The notes: a model not told the origin generated them from the letters alone. Positions 1 to 6,568 are shown, numbered from the stretch's first letter. The stretch: 9,085 nt of DNA from Oscillospiraceae bacterium (GCA_028694405.1 JAQUTM010000084.1:1-9085), one strand, 5' to 3'. Translations and numbers: made by a program.

Positions 1-669
1 TTCGCCGTTTACATAGCTGCGTATTGCAAGCTTAGGCTCAAACTCAAAGCTGTCGGCTGTAACAATATAGGGTCCAAGAGGGCAAAAACTATCTAAACTT
101 TTGCCAAAATACCATTGGCTATGCCGAGTTTGTAGATTTCGGGCGCTAATGTCGTTTAATATAGTGTAACCAAAAACATATTCTAAAGCGTCTTCGGCGC
201 GCACTTGGTAAGCGTCTTTACCAAGTATCACAGCAAGCTCAACTTCATAATCTAAGCTGTCTACAATGTCAAAGTGACCGTTTACCGCTCCACCGTCAGG
301 TACAGGCTCATTTACGCGTTTAGAAAAATAAACCGCGTGTGGTCTTTCTCCTGCAAATGTTTCTTTTTTAAAACGTGCTGATTCTTCTGCATGTTCCATA
401 TAATTTATGCCAAGGCAAATAACGTCTTGGGTAAGGTACGGCACAGGAGATACTTTAATTACATCTGTTAAGGGCACAAAGCCGTAAAGCGGTTTTGGCA
501 TACCAATTAGTCGCTCTTTCTCTGCAGGCGTAATGTTTCGTATTAAATCTATCATACTGGTGTATTCCAAATCGTACAGCGAAATGGGATAAATATTCTC
601 GTCGCCCTCAAACATTATGCCGATTGTAACAGGCTTTTCTTTTGTGTGTCGGTAACATAAAAATTTCAT
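1..669 (-). CDS. Fumarylacetoacetate hydrolase (FAH) family protein, partial (C-terminus outside the window)
   Basis: The open frame starts at ATG 669 and runs off the left edge after 223 codons. An AGGATGAGG ribosome binding site lies 2-11 bases upstream. FAH-family enzymes are metal-dependent hydrolases, isomerases or decarboxylases acting on beta-diketone or 2-oxo acid substrates such as catechol-pathway intermediates and acylpyruvates. Residues 1-75 look like the family's N-terminal extension. The catalytic domain follows with LGINYMEHAEE (87-97), whose His93 and Glu95/96 are the usual catalytic pair, then DYEVELAVILGK (140-151), whose Glu142 and Glu144 are the expected metal ligands, then GYTILNDISARNLQ (167-180) with Asp173, and the FGKSLDSFCPLGP substrate-loop segment (188-200). 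Family members are about 290-300 residues, so roughly 70 are missing. The substrate cannot be told from sequence: many bacterial members are unassigned. It lies downstream of the CDF gene on the same strand but about 270 bases away, so it is probably transcribed separately. Confidence 0.9.
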   Translation of the reverse strand, partial: MKFLCYRHTKEKPVTIGIMFEGDENIYPISLYDLEYTSMIDLIRNITPAEKERLIGMPKPLYGFVPLTDVIKVSPVPYLTQDVICLGINYMEHAEESARFKKETFAGERPHAVYFSKRVNEPVPDGGAVNGHFDIVDSLDYEVELAVILGKDAYQVRAEDALEYVFGYTILNDISARNLQTRHSQWYFGKSLDSFCPLGPYIVTADSFEFEPKLAIRSYVNGE

Positions 670-731
670 AACCTCATCCTTTGGGCACAAAAGCAAAACA
701 CTTCGTGCAAAACATCTAAAATTTTATCCTC

Positions 732-737
732 ATTATA
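732..737 (-). promoter_or_regulatory. Possible -10 element for the FAH gene
   Basis: On the minus strand a perfect TATAAT lies about 63 bases upstream of the FAH start codon. No good -35 hexamer is found 16-18 bases further up (TTTCTT at 17). The promoter is therefore weak, activator-dependent or wrongly placed. The rest of 670-939 is very AT-rich and holds no gene. Confidence 0.4.
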
Positions 738-896
738 CACTATTTTCACAAAATAAGAAACAAGAAAATATTAAAAATCTATTTCCAATACATAGTAAAT
801 AATGTTAAAAAATTAGATTTTATCGAATGAAAATTATAAATAACAAGTTATAGTAAAGTCACAAAAATAAATTTTCATACAAAAATACGCATACTA

Positions 897-911
897 TTCG
901 ATCATATCGAA
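897..911. repeat. Short palindrome TTCGAT-CAT-ATCGAA
   Basis: A perfect 6-3-6 inverted repeat lies 29 bases past the CDF stop codon and about 230 bases upstream of the FAH start. It could be an operator, or the stem of a weak hairpin ending the CDF transcript. No uninterrupted T-tract follows it in either direction, so a terminator is not well supported. Confidence 0.3.
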
Positions 912-939
912 ATAAATTTACGACCTATTTGTTATCCAT

Positions 940-1860
940 TTACAAATTGGCAGTATTTTGCGTCTCGGAGGATGATGCAGGATTAACATGTACCATACAG
1001 TGTTTTACATTTGTAAAATTAAGCTCAATGGTATCATGTACATTTTCGGCTATTTGATGGCTATCTTGTAAAAGAGTATGACCATCTACTAAAATTTCCA
1101 CATCTACATAAATTTTGTTACCAAACAGGCGGGAATGTAACAAATCAATACCCAAAACGCCCTCTTGCTGCATAATCAAGGTATGCAGGTTTGTTTGCGT
1201 TTCCTCGTCACAAGCCTTATCTACCATTTTGTCTATTGCATCTTTAAAAATATCGTAGGCGGCTTTTACAATAAAAATACATATAACAATGCTTGCAACG
1301 GGGTCTAATACGGGAAATCCGATACGCGCACCTAAAATACCGATAAAGCTGCCAACTGAAGATAAAGCGTCCGAGCGGTGATGCCAAGCGTCTGCCATCA
1401 ATGCACCGGAATTTATCTTTTTGGCTGCGCTGCGTGTAAACCAAAACATCCATTCTTTTATAGCGATAGAAGCTACAGCTGCCACCAAAGCTAAAAGACC
1501 GGGAGCTTGCAGATTATTTCCGCTTTTAATGCTGTTAATCCCGTTGGCGCCAATTCCTAACCCTGTCAAAAGCAGCATAGTTGCCAAAATAATAGCTGCC
1601 ACACACTCCAGCCGCTCGTGTCCGTAGGGGTGCTCTTTGTCAGACTCTTTTTTGCTAAGTTTCACACCGGCCATTACTACAAAGGTGCTTAGTACATCAG
1701 ATAGAGAATGTACAGCGTCTGACACCATTGCGCCGGAGCGAGCAATAACACCTGCTGCCAATTTTAAAGCCGAAAGTATGGTGTTTATCACAATGCTGAT
1801 AAGAGAAACACGCATCGCCAAGTTTTCTTCTTCCATAAAGTTGCCGTTTTTTTGTTCCAT
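940..1860 (-). CDS. Cation diffusion facilitator (CDF) family metal efflux transporter
   Basis: This 306-residue inner-membrane protein belongs to the CDF family, which exports divalent metals by proton antiport as a dimer. Six membrane segments fit between residues 18 and 205. The intramembrane site is HxxxD in TM2 (His51, Asp55 in SDAVHSLSD) and HxxxD in TM5 (His160, Asp164 in ADAWHHRSDALSS). The loop site DKEHPYGH (Asp74, His77, His81) matches the YiiP/FieF site B spacing. The cytoplasmic C-terminal domain (from about 212) has His242, His287 and His291 as candidate ligands. The ATG at 1860 was chosen because GGAGG sits 8 bases upstream (1869-1873) and the protein then begins where CDF homology begins. 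The frame stays open up to 2064, but that stretch is the riboswitch leader. Upstream control by a NiCo riboswitch points to Ni/Co (or Fe) export. Sequence alone would also allow Zn or Mn. Confidence 0.93.
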   Translation of the reverse strand: MEQKNGNFMEEENLAMRVSLISIVINTILSALKLAAGVIARSGAMVSDAVHSLSDVLSTFVVMAGVKLSKKESDKEHPYGHERLECVAAIILATMLLLTGLGIGANGINSIKSGNNLQAPGLLALVAAVASIAIKEWMFWFTRSAAKKINSGALMADAWHHRSDALSSVGSFIGILGARIGFPVLDPVASIVICIFIVKAAYDIFKDAIDKMVDKACDEETQTNLHTLIMQQEGVLGIDLLHSRLFGNKIYVDVEILVDGHTLLQDSHQIAENVHDTIELNFTNVKHCMVHVNPASSSETQNTANL

Positions 1861-1920
1861 AATAGTTACCTCCAAAATTAAAAGTAGCTCTATGGCACCT
1901 CCATAATTCTGTAGTAAGGC

Positions 1921-1950
1921 AAAAAGAAAGGCAGAGTATAAACTCTGCCT
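1921..1950 (-). terminator. Second terminator-like hairpin in the CDF leader
   Basis: On the minus strand an 8-bp perfect stem AGGCAGAG/CTCTGCCT (1943-1950 with 1929-1936, 6-base loop) is followed by TTCTTTTT. It sits between the riboswitch terminator and the CDF start codon, about 60 bases before the ATG, so it could stop transcription a second time. A competing pairing exists: 1991-1998 can pair with 1946-1953, which would destroy the 5' arm of this hairpin. Confidence 0.6.
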
Positions 1951-1971
1951 CCATACGCCTATAATGTCTCC

Positions 1972-2018
1972 AAAAATAATAAAACACCTGTGGAGACATA
2001 CTACTGTCCCACAGATGT
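1972..2018 (-). terminator. Riboswitch expression-platform terminator
   Basis: On the minus strand ACATCTGTGG (2018-2009) pairs with CCACAGGTGT (1993-1984) over 10 bp with one G-U. The U-rich run TTTATTATTTTT (1983-1972) follows directly. The 5' arm is also the 3' strand of the last aptamer helix, so aptamer and terminator exclude each other. This is the known layout of NiCo riboswitches, where metal binding prevents termination and turns the gene on. Confidence 0.8.
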
Positions 2019-2087
2019 GTAAATAACATATCTGCTGCCGTGATAACGGCCCGGCCCCACGCATTTTAAATGCATCGCCTGCTCAGT
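2003..2087 (-). promoter_or_regulatory. NiCo (czcD) riboswitch aptamer
   Basis: Read on the minus strand, the segment has the conserved blocks of the czcD/NiCo RNA in order. They are ACTGAGCAGGCG, a variable stem ATGCATT/AATGCGT, GCCGGG, a GCCG/CGGC stem, GGCAGCAGAT, a variable stem, and ATCTGTGGGACAGT closing on the opening ACTG. These match, block for block, what I remember of the crystallised Erysipelotrichaceae aptamer. The RNA is a four-way junction that binds Co2+ or Ni2+ cooperatively; later work has argued for Fe2+ as a physiological ligand. Placement upstream of a CDF exporter is the textbook arrangement. Confidence 0.95.
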
Positions 2088-2127
2088 TTGTACTGTAGAT
2101 TTATATGCAGTGCAAAGAGATGTACTT

Positions 2128-2156
2128 AGTATAACAAAAATAGAAACCTACGTCAA
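2128..2156 (-). promoter_or_regulatory. Sigma-A promoter of the riboswitch-CDF transcript
   Basis: On the minus strand TTGACG (2156-2151) and TATACT (2133-2128) are separated by 17 bases. Transcription should start near 2121, giving a leader of about 260 bases that contains the whole aptamer. Confidence 0.85.
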
Positions 2157-2431
2157 CAGCCTTTGTCAAGAGAAAAGTTTTTATAGAGGAATAAACAAAA
2201 AACAAGTGCTGCAAAAATTTAACATGATATTGAAGCAGTATTAATTGAAAAAAAGAGGTAGATTGTTGCGCTGACCGCAATTATTATGCGCTTGTTACAG
2301 ATAGAAACACGGTAGCCGCAAAAAGGATTATATGGCAGCCAAAATAAAAATAGTATTTAATAAGAATTGCTTTATATTTATAAAAATATTTAGATTTTTA
2401 TTTATATGTTTTTGTATTTTTTTGAAAATCA

Positions 2432-2446
2432 AACTTTTCAAAAGTT
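2432..2446. repeat. Palindrome upstream of the GGDEF promoter
   Basis: AACTTTT-C-AAAAGTT is a perfect 7-1-7 inverted repeat whose right end lies 27 bases before the predicted -10 of the GGDEF gene, just upstream of the -35 position. It is placed where an activator or repressor would bind. No family can be assigned, and A/T-rich palindromes also arise by chance here. Confidence 0.3.
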
Positions 2447-2449
2447 CAA

Positions 2450-2478
2450 TTCATTTTACATACAGTTTGTGTTATAAT
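2450..2478 (+). promoter_or_regulatory. Probable promoter of the GGDEF gene
   Basis: A perfect TATAAT at 2473-2478 is preceded, 17 bases upstream, by a poor -35 (TTCATT, 2450-2455). The start would be near 2485, giving a leader of about 60 bases before the ATG at 2544. Confidence 0.5.
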
Positions 2479-2543
2479 AACAAGCAAGCCTTTAAAAGTT
2501 AGGTTTTCTACTTTTGTGCTAACAAAAACAAAGAGGTAAAGCC

Positions 2544-3842
2544 ATGAGCAGTTGTTCTACAATTTTAATAGCAGATGATATGGAGTTGAATCGTTGCCTA
2601 TTAAAAAATGTATTTGAAACAGAATATAAAATTATAGAAGCCGCCGATGGACAGGAAGCACTGGATATTTTGCGTCAGCGAGACGATATATGTCTGTTGC
2701 TATTAGATTTAATCATGCCTAAAAAAGGCGGATATGCGGTTTTGCAAGAGATGGTGAATGAGGGAATTTCCGATAAAACACCGGTTATCGTGGTTACCGC
2801 TTCTTCTCGCATTTCTGATGAAATACAGGCTTTAGAGATGGGTGCCAGTGATATTATTATTCTACCTTTTCACCCTCAAGTGCTGAAACAACGGGCACAA
2901 AACGTTATAAATGCGCAAGCCAGATTTAAGAAGGTTACACTGCAAAAAGAAAAATACAAACAAAGGGCTCAAAAAGATTTGCTTACGGGCCTTTATAATA
3001 AAGTGTCGGTTCAAAGCCTTATTGAGGAGAAACTAAAAGATTACCCAAACGTGGTACATACACTGTTTGTAATAGATTTAGACAATTTTAAACGTATCAA
3101 TGATACTTGCGGCCATGCTGTAGGCGACCAAGCACTACAAGCATTTAGCCGGTTGTTAAGTCAAGTTTTTGAAGAGGCAGATTTGGTGGGGCGCATAGGC
3201 GGCGATGAATTTGTTGCGCTTGTAAGTAATGTGATAGGGGAGAGCAGTGTAACCGCAAAAGCTAGCCAAATTATAGCGCGTTTTGCACAGCATTCATTTA
3301 CAGAGCAGTTTCCTACTATTACAAGCAGTATAGGTATGGCTATGTACCCGCAAGACGGACAAACTTATGAAGCGTTGTACTGCAACGCCGATAAAGCACT
3401 GTATAGTGCAAAAAAAAGCGGCAAAAATGGGTATGTGATGTTTGGGCAAAGCATACCAAAGATGGCATTGAACCGCGTTAAAAATCCGGAAGCTTTGATA
3501 GATGCAATGGAAGATGCGGTATATGTAACAGATGTTGCCACTTACGAAATGATTTATGCAAATAAGGCGATAGATGATATGGTGGGATATACAATAAGAG
3601 GAAAAGGTGAGAAGTGTTATAAAATATTGCATGGATTAGATGCGCCTTGTGAATGGTGCGATGTGACTAAATTGTCATTAAATCACTTTTATGCGCGTAT
3701 TTGCAACGTTCATTCAGGCAATGATACGTTTAATTGTTTGGTTCGTGGCAAATTAATAAACTGGAATGGAACATTAGCACATATGGAAGTGGCCAGCACA
3801 TTTGATAAGCTGTTGCCAAAAGACAAAGCCATAAATATATAA
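2544..3842 (+). CDS. Receiver-GGDEF-PAS-like protein, probable diguanylate cyclase
   Basis: This 432-residue soluble protein has a start supported by AAAGAGG nine bases before the ATG. Residues 5-125 are a receiver domain: Asp11/Asp12 acidic pair, Asp55 phospho-acceptor in LLLLDLIMP, Thr85. The Lys normally before Pro in the last motif is Leu107 (IILPF). After a helical linker (about 126-143), residues 144-300 are a GGDEF domain with FVIDLDNFKRIND (metal Asp178) and an intact active site RIGGDEF (GGDEF 219-223), so synthesis of cyclic di-GMP from two GTP is expected. The inhibitory RxxD site is not conserved (EEAD, 210-213). Residues 315-425 resemble a PAS fold with KCYKILHGLDAPCEWC, including a CxxC pair (Cys369, Cys372). 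Such Cys-bearing PAS-like tails occur in other clostridial signalling proteins and could bind a cofactor or sense redox. No histidine kinase gene is nearby, so it is an orphan. Output and signal are unknown. Confidence 0.9.
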   Translation: MSSCSTILIADDMELNRCLLKNVFETEYKIIEAADGQEALDILRQRDDICLLLLDLIMPKKGGYAVLQEMVNEGISDKTPVIVVTASSRISDEIQALEMGASDIIILPFHPQVLKQRAQNVINAQARFKKVTLQKEKYKQRAQKDLLTGLYNKVSVQSLIEEKLKDYPNVVHTLFVIDLDNFKRINDTCGHAVGDQALQAFSRLLSQVFEEADLVGRIGGDEFVALVSNVIGESSVTAKASQIIARFAQHSFTEQFPTITSSIGMAMYPQDGQTYEALYCNADKALYSAKKSGKNGYVMFGQSIPKMALNRVKNPEALIDAMEDAVYVTDVATYEMIYANKAIDDMVGYTIRGKGEKCYKILHGLDAPCEWCDVTKLSLNHFYARICNVHSGNDTFNCLVRGKLINWNGTLAHMEVASTFDKLLPKDKAINI

Positions 3843-3885
3843 ATGCTTTATATAAAATAAAAGTGATAATATATAAATAAAAAAA

Positions 3886-3923
3886 GCGATGATCTTCTTT
3901 TTTAAGAGGATCATCACTTTTTT
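3886..3923. terminator. Bidirectional terminator between the convergent GGDEF and cadA genes
   Basis: A 12-bp stem GATGATCTTCTT/AAGAGGATCATC (3888-3899 with 3904-3915, one G-U) has a 4-base loop. Six T residues follow on the plus strand (3918-3923), and an A-run at 3879-3885 gives the T-tract on the minus strand. It can end both convergent transcripts. Confidence 0.9.
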
Positions 3924-3979
3924 GTTGCAGATAAATTGTCGAGAATTTTCTATGATGCCATATAAAAAATGTATCAAGA

Positions 3980-5824
3980 CTATTTTTTTACAGATAAAGC
4001 ACGCGTGGCGTTTAATATGGCAATTACAGAGACACCAACATCTGCAAAAACCGCCGCCCACATAGAAGCCATACCAAGTGCTCCTAGAATAAGAACCAAT
4101 AGCTTTACGCCAAGTGCAAATACAATGTTTTGAGTTACAATGGAAAGCGTGCGGGAAGAGATACCCATAGCAGTGGCAATTTTTGAAGGCTTGTCGTCCA
4201 TTAACACTATATCTGCCGCTTCAATGGCTGCGTCGCTTCCAAGGCCGCCCATGGCAATGCCAATATCTGCACGCGAAAGCACAGGTGCGTCGTTGATGCC
4301 ATCGCCTACAAATACTAATTTGCCTTTGACGCTTTTTTGCTGCATCAGCTTTTCTACCATATTTACTTTATCAGCGGGTAAAAGCTCAGTATACACTTCG
4401 TCAATACCTAATTGGGCAGCAGTGTGTTCACCCACGGCTTTGCGGTCTCCCGTAAGCATAACCGTTTTGCGTACGCCCAGCTTTTTTAAGGCGGCAATCG
4501 CAGCTGCGGCGTCGGGTTTAGGTTCATCGGAAATTACAATATGTCCGGCATAAACACCGTTTATCGCAACGTGTATAACGGTACCCTGTTTGTGGCATTC
4601 ATGCCAAGAGGCACCTACTTTGTCCATTAGCTTACCGTTGCCTACAGCTACTTTTTTGCCGTCAATGTCGGCCATAATGCCGTAACCGCTTATTTCCTCT
4701 ACGTTGCTTACACGGCTTTTATCTATGGCACCGTGAGCAGCTTTTAAAGAGAGAGAGATAGGGTGGTCAGAATAGCTTTCAGCGGTTGCAGCAAGCTCCA
4801 GCAGCTGCTTTTCGTCCATATTGGCAGAATGTAAGGCGGTAACGTTAAAGCTGCCTTTGGTAAGAGTTCCTGTTTTATCAAAAACAACAATTTCTGCTTT
4901 TGCAAGTGCTTCTAAATAGTTAGAACCTTTTACTAAGATGCCGCATTTAGAAGCACCGCCGATGCCCCCAAAAAAGGAGAGTGGAACGGATATAACAAGC
5001 GCGCAAGGACAGCTGATAACCAAAAAAATAAGTGCGCGGTTAATCCATTGGCTAAAGCCTTGGTCCAAAACCAAAGGAGGAACAACCGCCAACATTAAGG
5101 CGGCAATTACAACACATGGTGTATAGTATTGGGCAAAACGCGTAATAAAGTTTTCTGTTTTTGCCTTTTTACTGCTGGCGTTTTCCACTAAATCTAATAT
5201 CTTGGAAACAGTTGAATCGCCAAACGCACTTTTTACCTGCACACGCAGGAGACCGTTTATGTTTACGCAGCCACTGGTTACAGAATTGCCCACCGTTACG
5301 TCTTGCGGTAACGCTTCACCGGTAAGAGCAACGGTATTTAAGCTGCTGGATCCCTCTATTATTATGCCGTCTAAAGGAATTTTTTCTCCCGGCTTTACAA
5401 CGATAATCTCATCAATCGCCACTTCGTCAGGGTCAATCTGCACCAGACTGCCGTCCCGTTCTACATTGGCATAATCCGGGCGTATGTCCATAAGGGCGGC
5501 AATAGATTGTCTGCTACGGCCCACGGCATAGCTTTGAAACAACTCACCTACTTGATAAAAAAGCATTACAAATACAGCTTCCGGATATTCTGCAATGCAA
5601 AAGGCACCAACAGTAGCAAGAGCCATTAGAAAGTTTTCGTCAAAAATTTGTCCGTTTTTTATATTGCGTACAGCGCTGAAAATAACGTCCCAACCTACTA
5701 CCGCGTAGGGAACTAAAAATACCAAAAGCTTAGGTATGCCTTCTAAAGGCAAAAGAGAAGCTGTAACTAACAGTGCAGTGCCTGCAAGGATACGCCACAG
5801 CATCTTTTTTTGTTTTTTACTCAT
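3980..5824 (-). CDS. cadA: Zn/Cd/Pb-exporting P1B-type ATPase, without N-terminal metal-binding domain
   Basis: This 614-residue P-type ATPase pumps divalent soft metals out of the cytoplasm at the cost of ATP. Signature elements in order: actuator TGE (168-170), SCPCAL in the ion-path helix (CPC 272-274), phosphorylation motif DKTGT (Asp316), the P1B-specific HP pair in SDHPIS (354-355), TGD (458-460), GDGINDAP (507-514). CPC together with Lys574 in the seventh helix (GVKLLVL) and Asp595 in the last (FADVGVSVIAILNA) is the P1B-2 pattern, specific for Zn2+, Cd2+ and Pb2+ rather than Cu+. The usual N-terminal HMA domain (about 70-80 residues) is absent. A free HMA protein is encoded immediately upstream. 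AGGAG 7 bases before ATG 5824 supports the start. It is the last gene of the three-gene operon and ends at the terminator at 3886-3923. The gene could also be called zntA or zosA-like; substrate preference between Zn and Cd is not resolved. Confidence 0.95.
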   Translation of the reverse strand: MSKKQKKMLWRILAGTALLVTASLLPLEGIPKLLVFLVPYAVVGWDVIFSAVRNIKNGQIFDENFLMALATVGAFCIAEYPEAVFVMLFYQVGELFQSYAVGRSRQSIAALMDIRPDYANVERDGSLVQIDPDEVAIDEIIVVKPGEKIPLDGIIIEGSSSLNTVALTGEALPQDVTVGNSVTSGCVNINGLLRVQVKSAFGDSTVSKILDLVENASSKKAKTENFITRFAQYYTPCVVIAALMLAVVPPLVLDQGFSQWINRALIFLVISCPCALVISVPLSFFGGIGGASKCGILVKGSNYLEALAKAEIVVFDKTGTLTKGSFNVTALHSANMDEKQLLELAATAESYSDHPISLSLKAAHGAIDKSRVSNVEEISGYGIMADIDGKKVAVGNGKLMDKVGASWHECHKQGTVIHVAINGVYAGHIVISDEPKPDAAAAIAALKKLGVRKTVMLTGDRKAVGEHTAAQLGIDEVYTELLPADKVNMVEKLMQQKSVKGKLVFVGDGINDAPVLSRADIGIAMGGLGSDAAIEAADIVLMDDKPSKIATAMGISSRTLSIVTQNIVFALGVKLLVLILGALGMASMWAAVFADVGVSVIAILNATRALSVKK

Positions 5825-5861
5825 AACTATTCTCCTAAAATTGCAATCAACCTTGTGTTTT

Positions 5862-5879
5862 AAAAAAACCTAAAAGGTT
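5862..5879 (-). terminator. Small terminator-like hairpin between the HMA gene and cadA
   Basis: On the minus strand AACCT-TTT-AGGTT (5879-5867) is followed by a run of T (5866-5862). The 5-bp stem is weak, so partial read-through or an RNA-processing site is more likely than a full stop. A longer competing stem, CCTTG (5884-5888) with CAAGG, encloses it. It could lower cadA expression relative to the two genes upstream. Confidence 0.35.
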
Positions 5880-5888
5880 GCGGCAAGG

Positions 5889-6110
5889 CTAACCCAAAAC
5901 GATTGTACAGTCCGGCTCTACTTTTTTACATACTTTAACCGCCTCTTGCATAATTGCTTCAAAGCGAGTGTCATCGGCATCTACAGTAAGCTTTTGTGCC
6001 ATAAAGCTGATGCTGGCGCTGTTAACGCCTTCAATTTTTTTTATTGCAGCCTCCATTTTAGCAGCGCAATTTGCACAGTCCAGGTCAATCATTTTAAACG
6101 TTTTTTTCAT
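5889..6110 (-). CDS. Stand-alone heavy-metal-associated (HMA) domain protein
   Basis: This 73-residue cytoplasmic protein is a complete ferredoxin-like HMA domain. The metal loop is DLDCANCAAKME, with the CxxC pair at Cys12 and Cys15. The Asp11 just before it and the lack of an aromatic in the loop are more typical of Zn/Cd than of Cu chaperones. Hydrophobic positions of the betaalphabeta-betaalphabeta fold follow (IEGVNSASISF, AQKLTVDAD). The C-terminus carries two further Cys (CKKVEPDC). An AAGGAG site lies 7 bases before ATG 6110. It sits between the repressor and the ATPase, 25 bases after the repressor gene. Its likely job is to hand metal to, or regulate, the ATPase that lacks this domain. 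It may be a split-off CadA N-terminus or an independent chaperone; sequence cannot decide. Confidence 0.9.
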   Translation of the reverse strand: MKKTFKMIDLDCANCAAKMEAAIKKIEGVNSASISFMAQKLTVDADDTRFEAIMQEAVKVCKKVEPDCTIVLG

Positions 6111-6135
6111 GGTAATGCTCCTTATTTTAATAAAT

Positions 6136-6498
6136 TTATTCGGTAATATGGTCTACGCCTTGGTTTATAATGGTACGCACATGGTCATCTGCCAAAGAGT
6201 AAAACACTGTTTTGCCGCTGCGGCGATACTTAATCAGTCTACTTTGCTTTAACACCTTTAGTTGATGCGAAATTGCAGATTGTGTCATGTTTAACAGCTG
6301 TGCAATATCGCACACACACATCTCACTTTCAAATAGAACATACAGTATTTTAATGCGGGTTGTATCGCCAAAAATTTTAAAAAGGTCCGCAAGGTCGTAC
6401 AGAGTTTCCTCCGCAGGCATATCCTGCGTAACTTTTTTTACAATTTCTTCATGGGCATGCATATAGTCACAACAGGGCGTGTGTTTAGAATCAGACAT
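6136..6498 (-). CDS. ArsR/SmtB-family metal-sensing repressor (CadC-like)
   Basis: This 120-residue winged-helix repressor dimerises on its operator and is released by metal. Its helix-turn-helix spans about 61-92 (CVCDIAQLLNMTQSAISHQL...). Two metal sites are visible. The first is the alpha3N site: Cys61 and Cys63 in ELCVCD-like EMCVCD, with N-terminal Cys9/Cys10, as in CadC. The second is the alpha5 site: Asp104, His106, His117, Glu120 in LADDHVRTIINQGVDHITE, as in SmtB. CadC uses alpha3N for Cd/Pb and SmtB uses alpha5 for Zn, so response to both is expected. ATG 6498 was chosen because AAAGGA lies about 11 bases upstream and residue spacing then fits CadC/SmtB. The earlier in-frame ATG at 6534 lies in the operator at the predicted transcription start and would be leaderless. 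It is the first gene of the operon, so it should repress itself, the HMA gene and cadA. Confidence 0.92.
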   Translation of the reverse strand: MSDSKHTPCCDYMHAHEEIVKKVTQDMPAEETLYDLADLFKIFGDTTRIKILYVLFESEMCVCDIAQLLNMTQSAISHQLKVLKQSRLIKYRRSGKTVFYSLADDHVRTIINQGVDHITE

Positions 6499-6516
6499 AG
6501 ACACAAACATCCTTTC

Positions 6517-6536
6517 ATATGAATAATTGTTCATAT
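6517..6536. promoter_or_regulatory. Operator for the CadC-like repressor
   Basis: ATATGAATAATTGTTCATAT is a 10+10 inverted repeat with one mismatched pair. It has the ATATGAA...TTCATAT form known for the CadC/SmtB operators. It covers the expected transcription start of the cad promoter and lies just upstream of the repressor's ribosome binding site, so a bound dimer would block RNA polymerase. Confidence 0.88.
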
Positions 6537-6540
6537 GTTT

Positions 6541-6568
6541 ATTATAATCAGTTTTTTTTACTTGTCAA
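6541..6568 (-). promoter_or_regulatory. Promoter of the cad operon
   Basis: On the minus strand a perfect TTGACA (6568-6563) and a perfect TATAAT (6546-6541) are separated by 16 bases. The start would fall near 6534, inside the operator. The match is strong enough that repression, not promoter quality, should set the output. Confidence 0.9.

Larger units (their letters stand above)
2161..2543. other. Intergenic region between the CDF promoter and the GGDEF gene
   Basis: These 383 bases lie between two divergent genes. No convincing gene is present. It is AT-rich, with long A/T runs at 2335-2430. It holds a perfect AACTTTT-C-AAAAGTT palindrome at 2432-2446, just upstream of the predicted GGDEF promoter. 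A stop-to-stop frame at 2249-2347 without a start codon reads like protein but matches nothing I recognise. Confidence 0.5.

Noticed and set aside
1861..2064. Upstream in-frame extension of the CDF gene (68 more codons)
   Set aside because: The stretch is the riboswitch and its terminators. It has no ribosome binding site at 2064, while GGAGG stands before the ATG at 1860.
2249..2347. Open frame that reads like protein between the CDF promoter and the GGDEF gene
   Set aside because: It has no start codon or ribosome binding site, spans only 32 codons and resembles nothing I know. It may be debris.
2480..2543. Possible c-di-GMP riboswitch in the GGDEF leader
   Set aside because: The conserved blocks of the class I aptamer are absent and the leader is too short for it.
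4140..5474. Plus-strand open frames across cadA
   Set aside because: They are shadows of the ATPase, whose minus-strand frame carries every P-type ATPase motif.
6499..6534. Longer N-terminus for the ArsR repressor from ATG 6534
   Set aside because: It overlaps the operator and the predicted transcription start, which leaves no leader. The ATG at 6498 has its own ribosome binding site.
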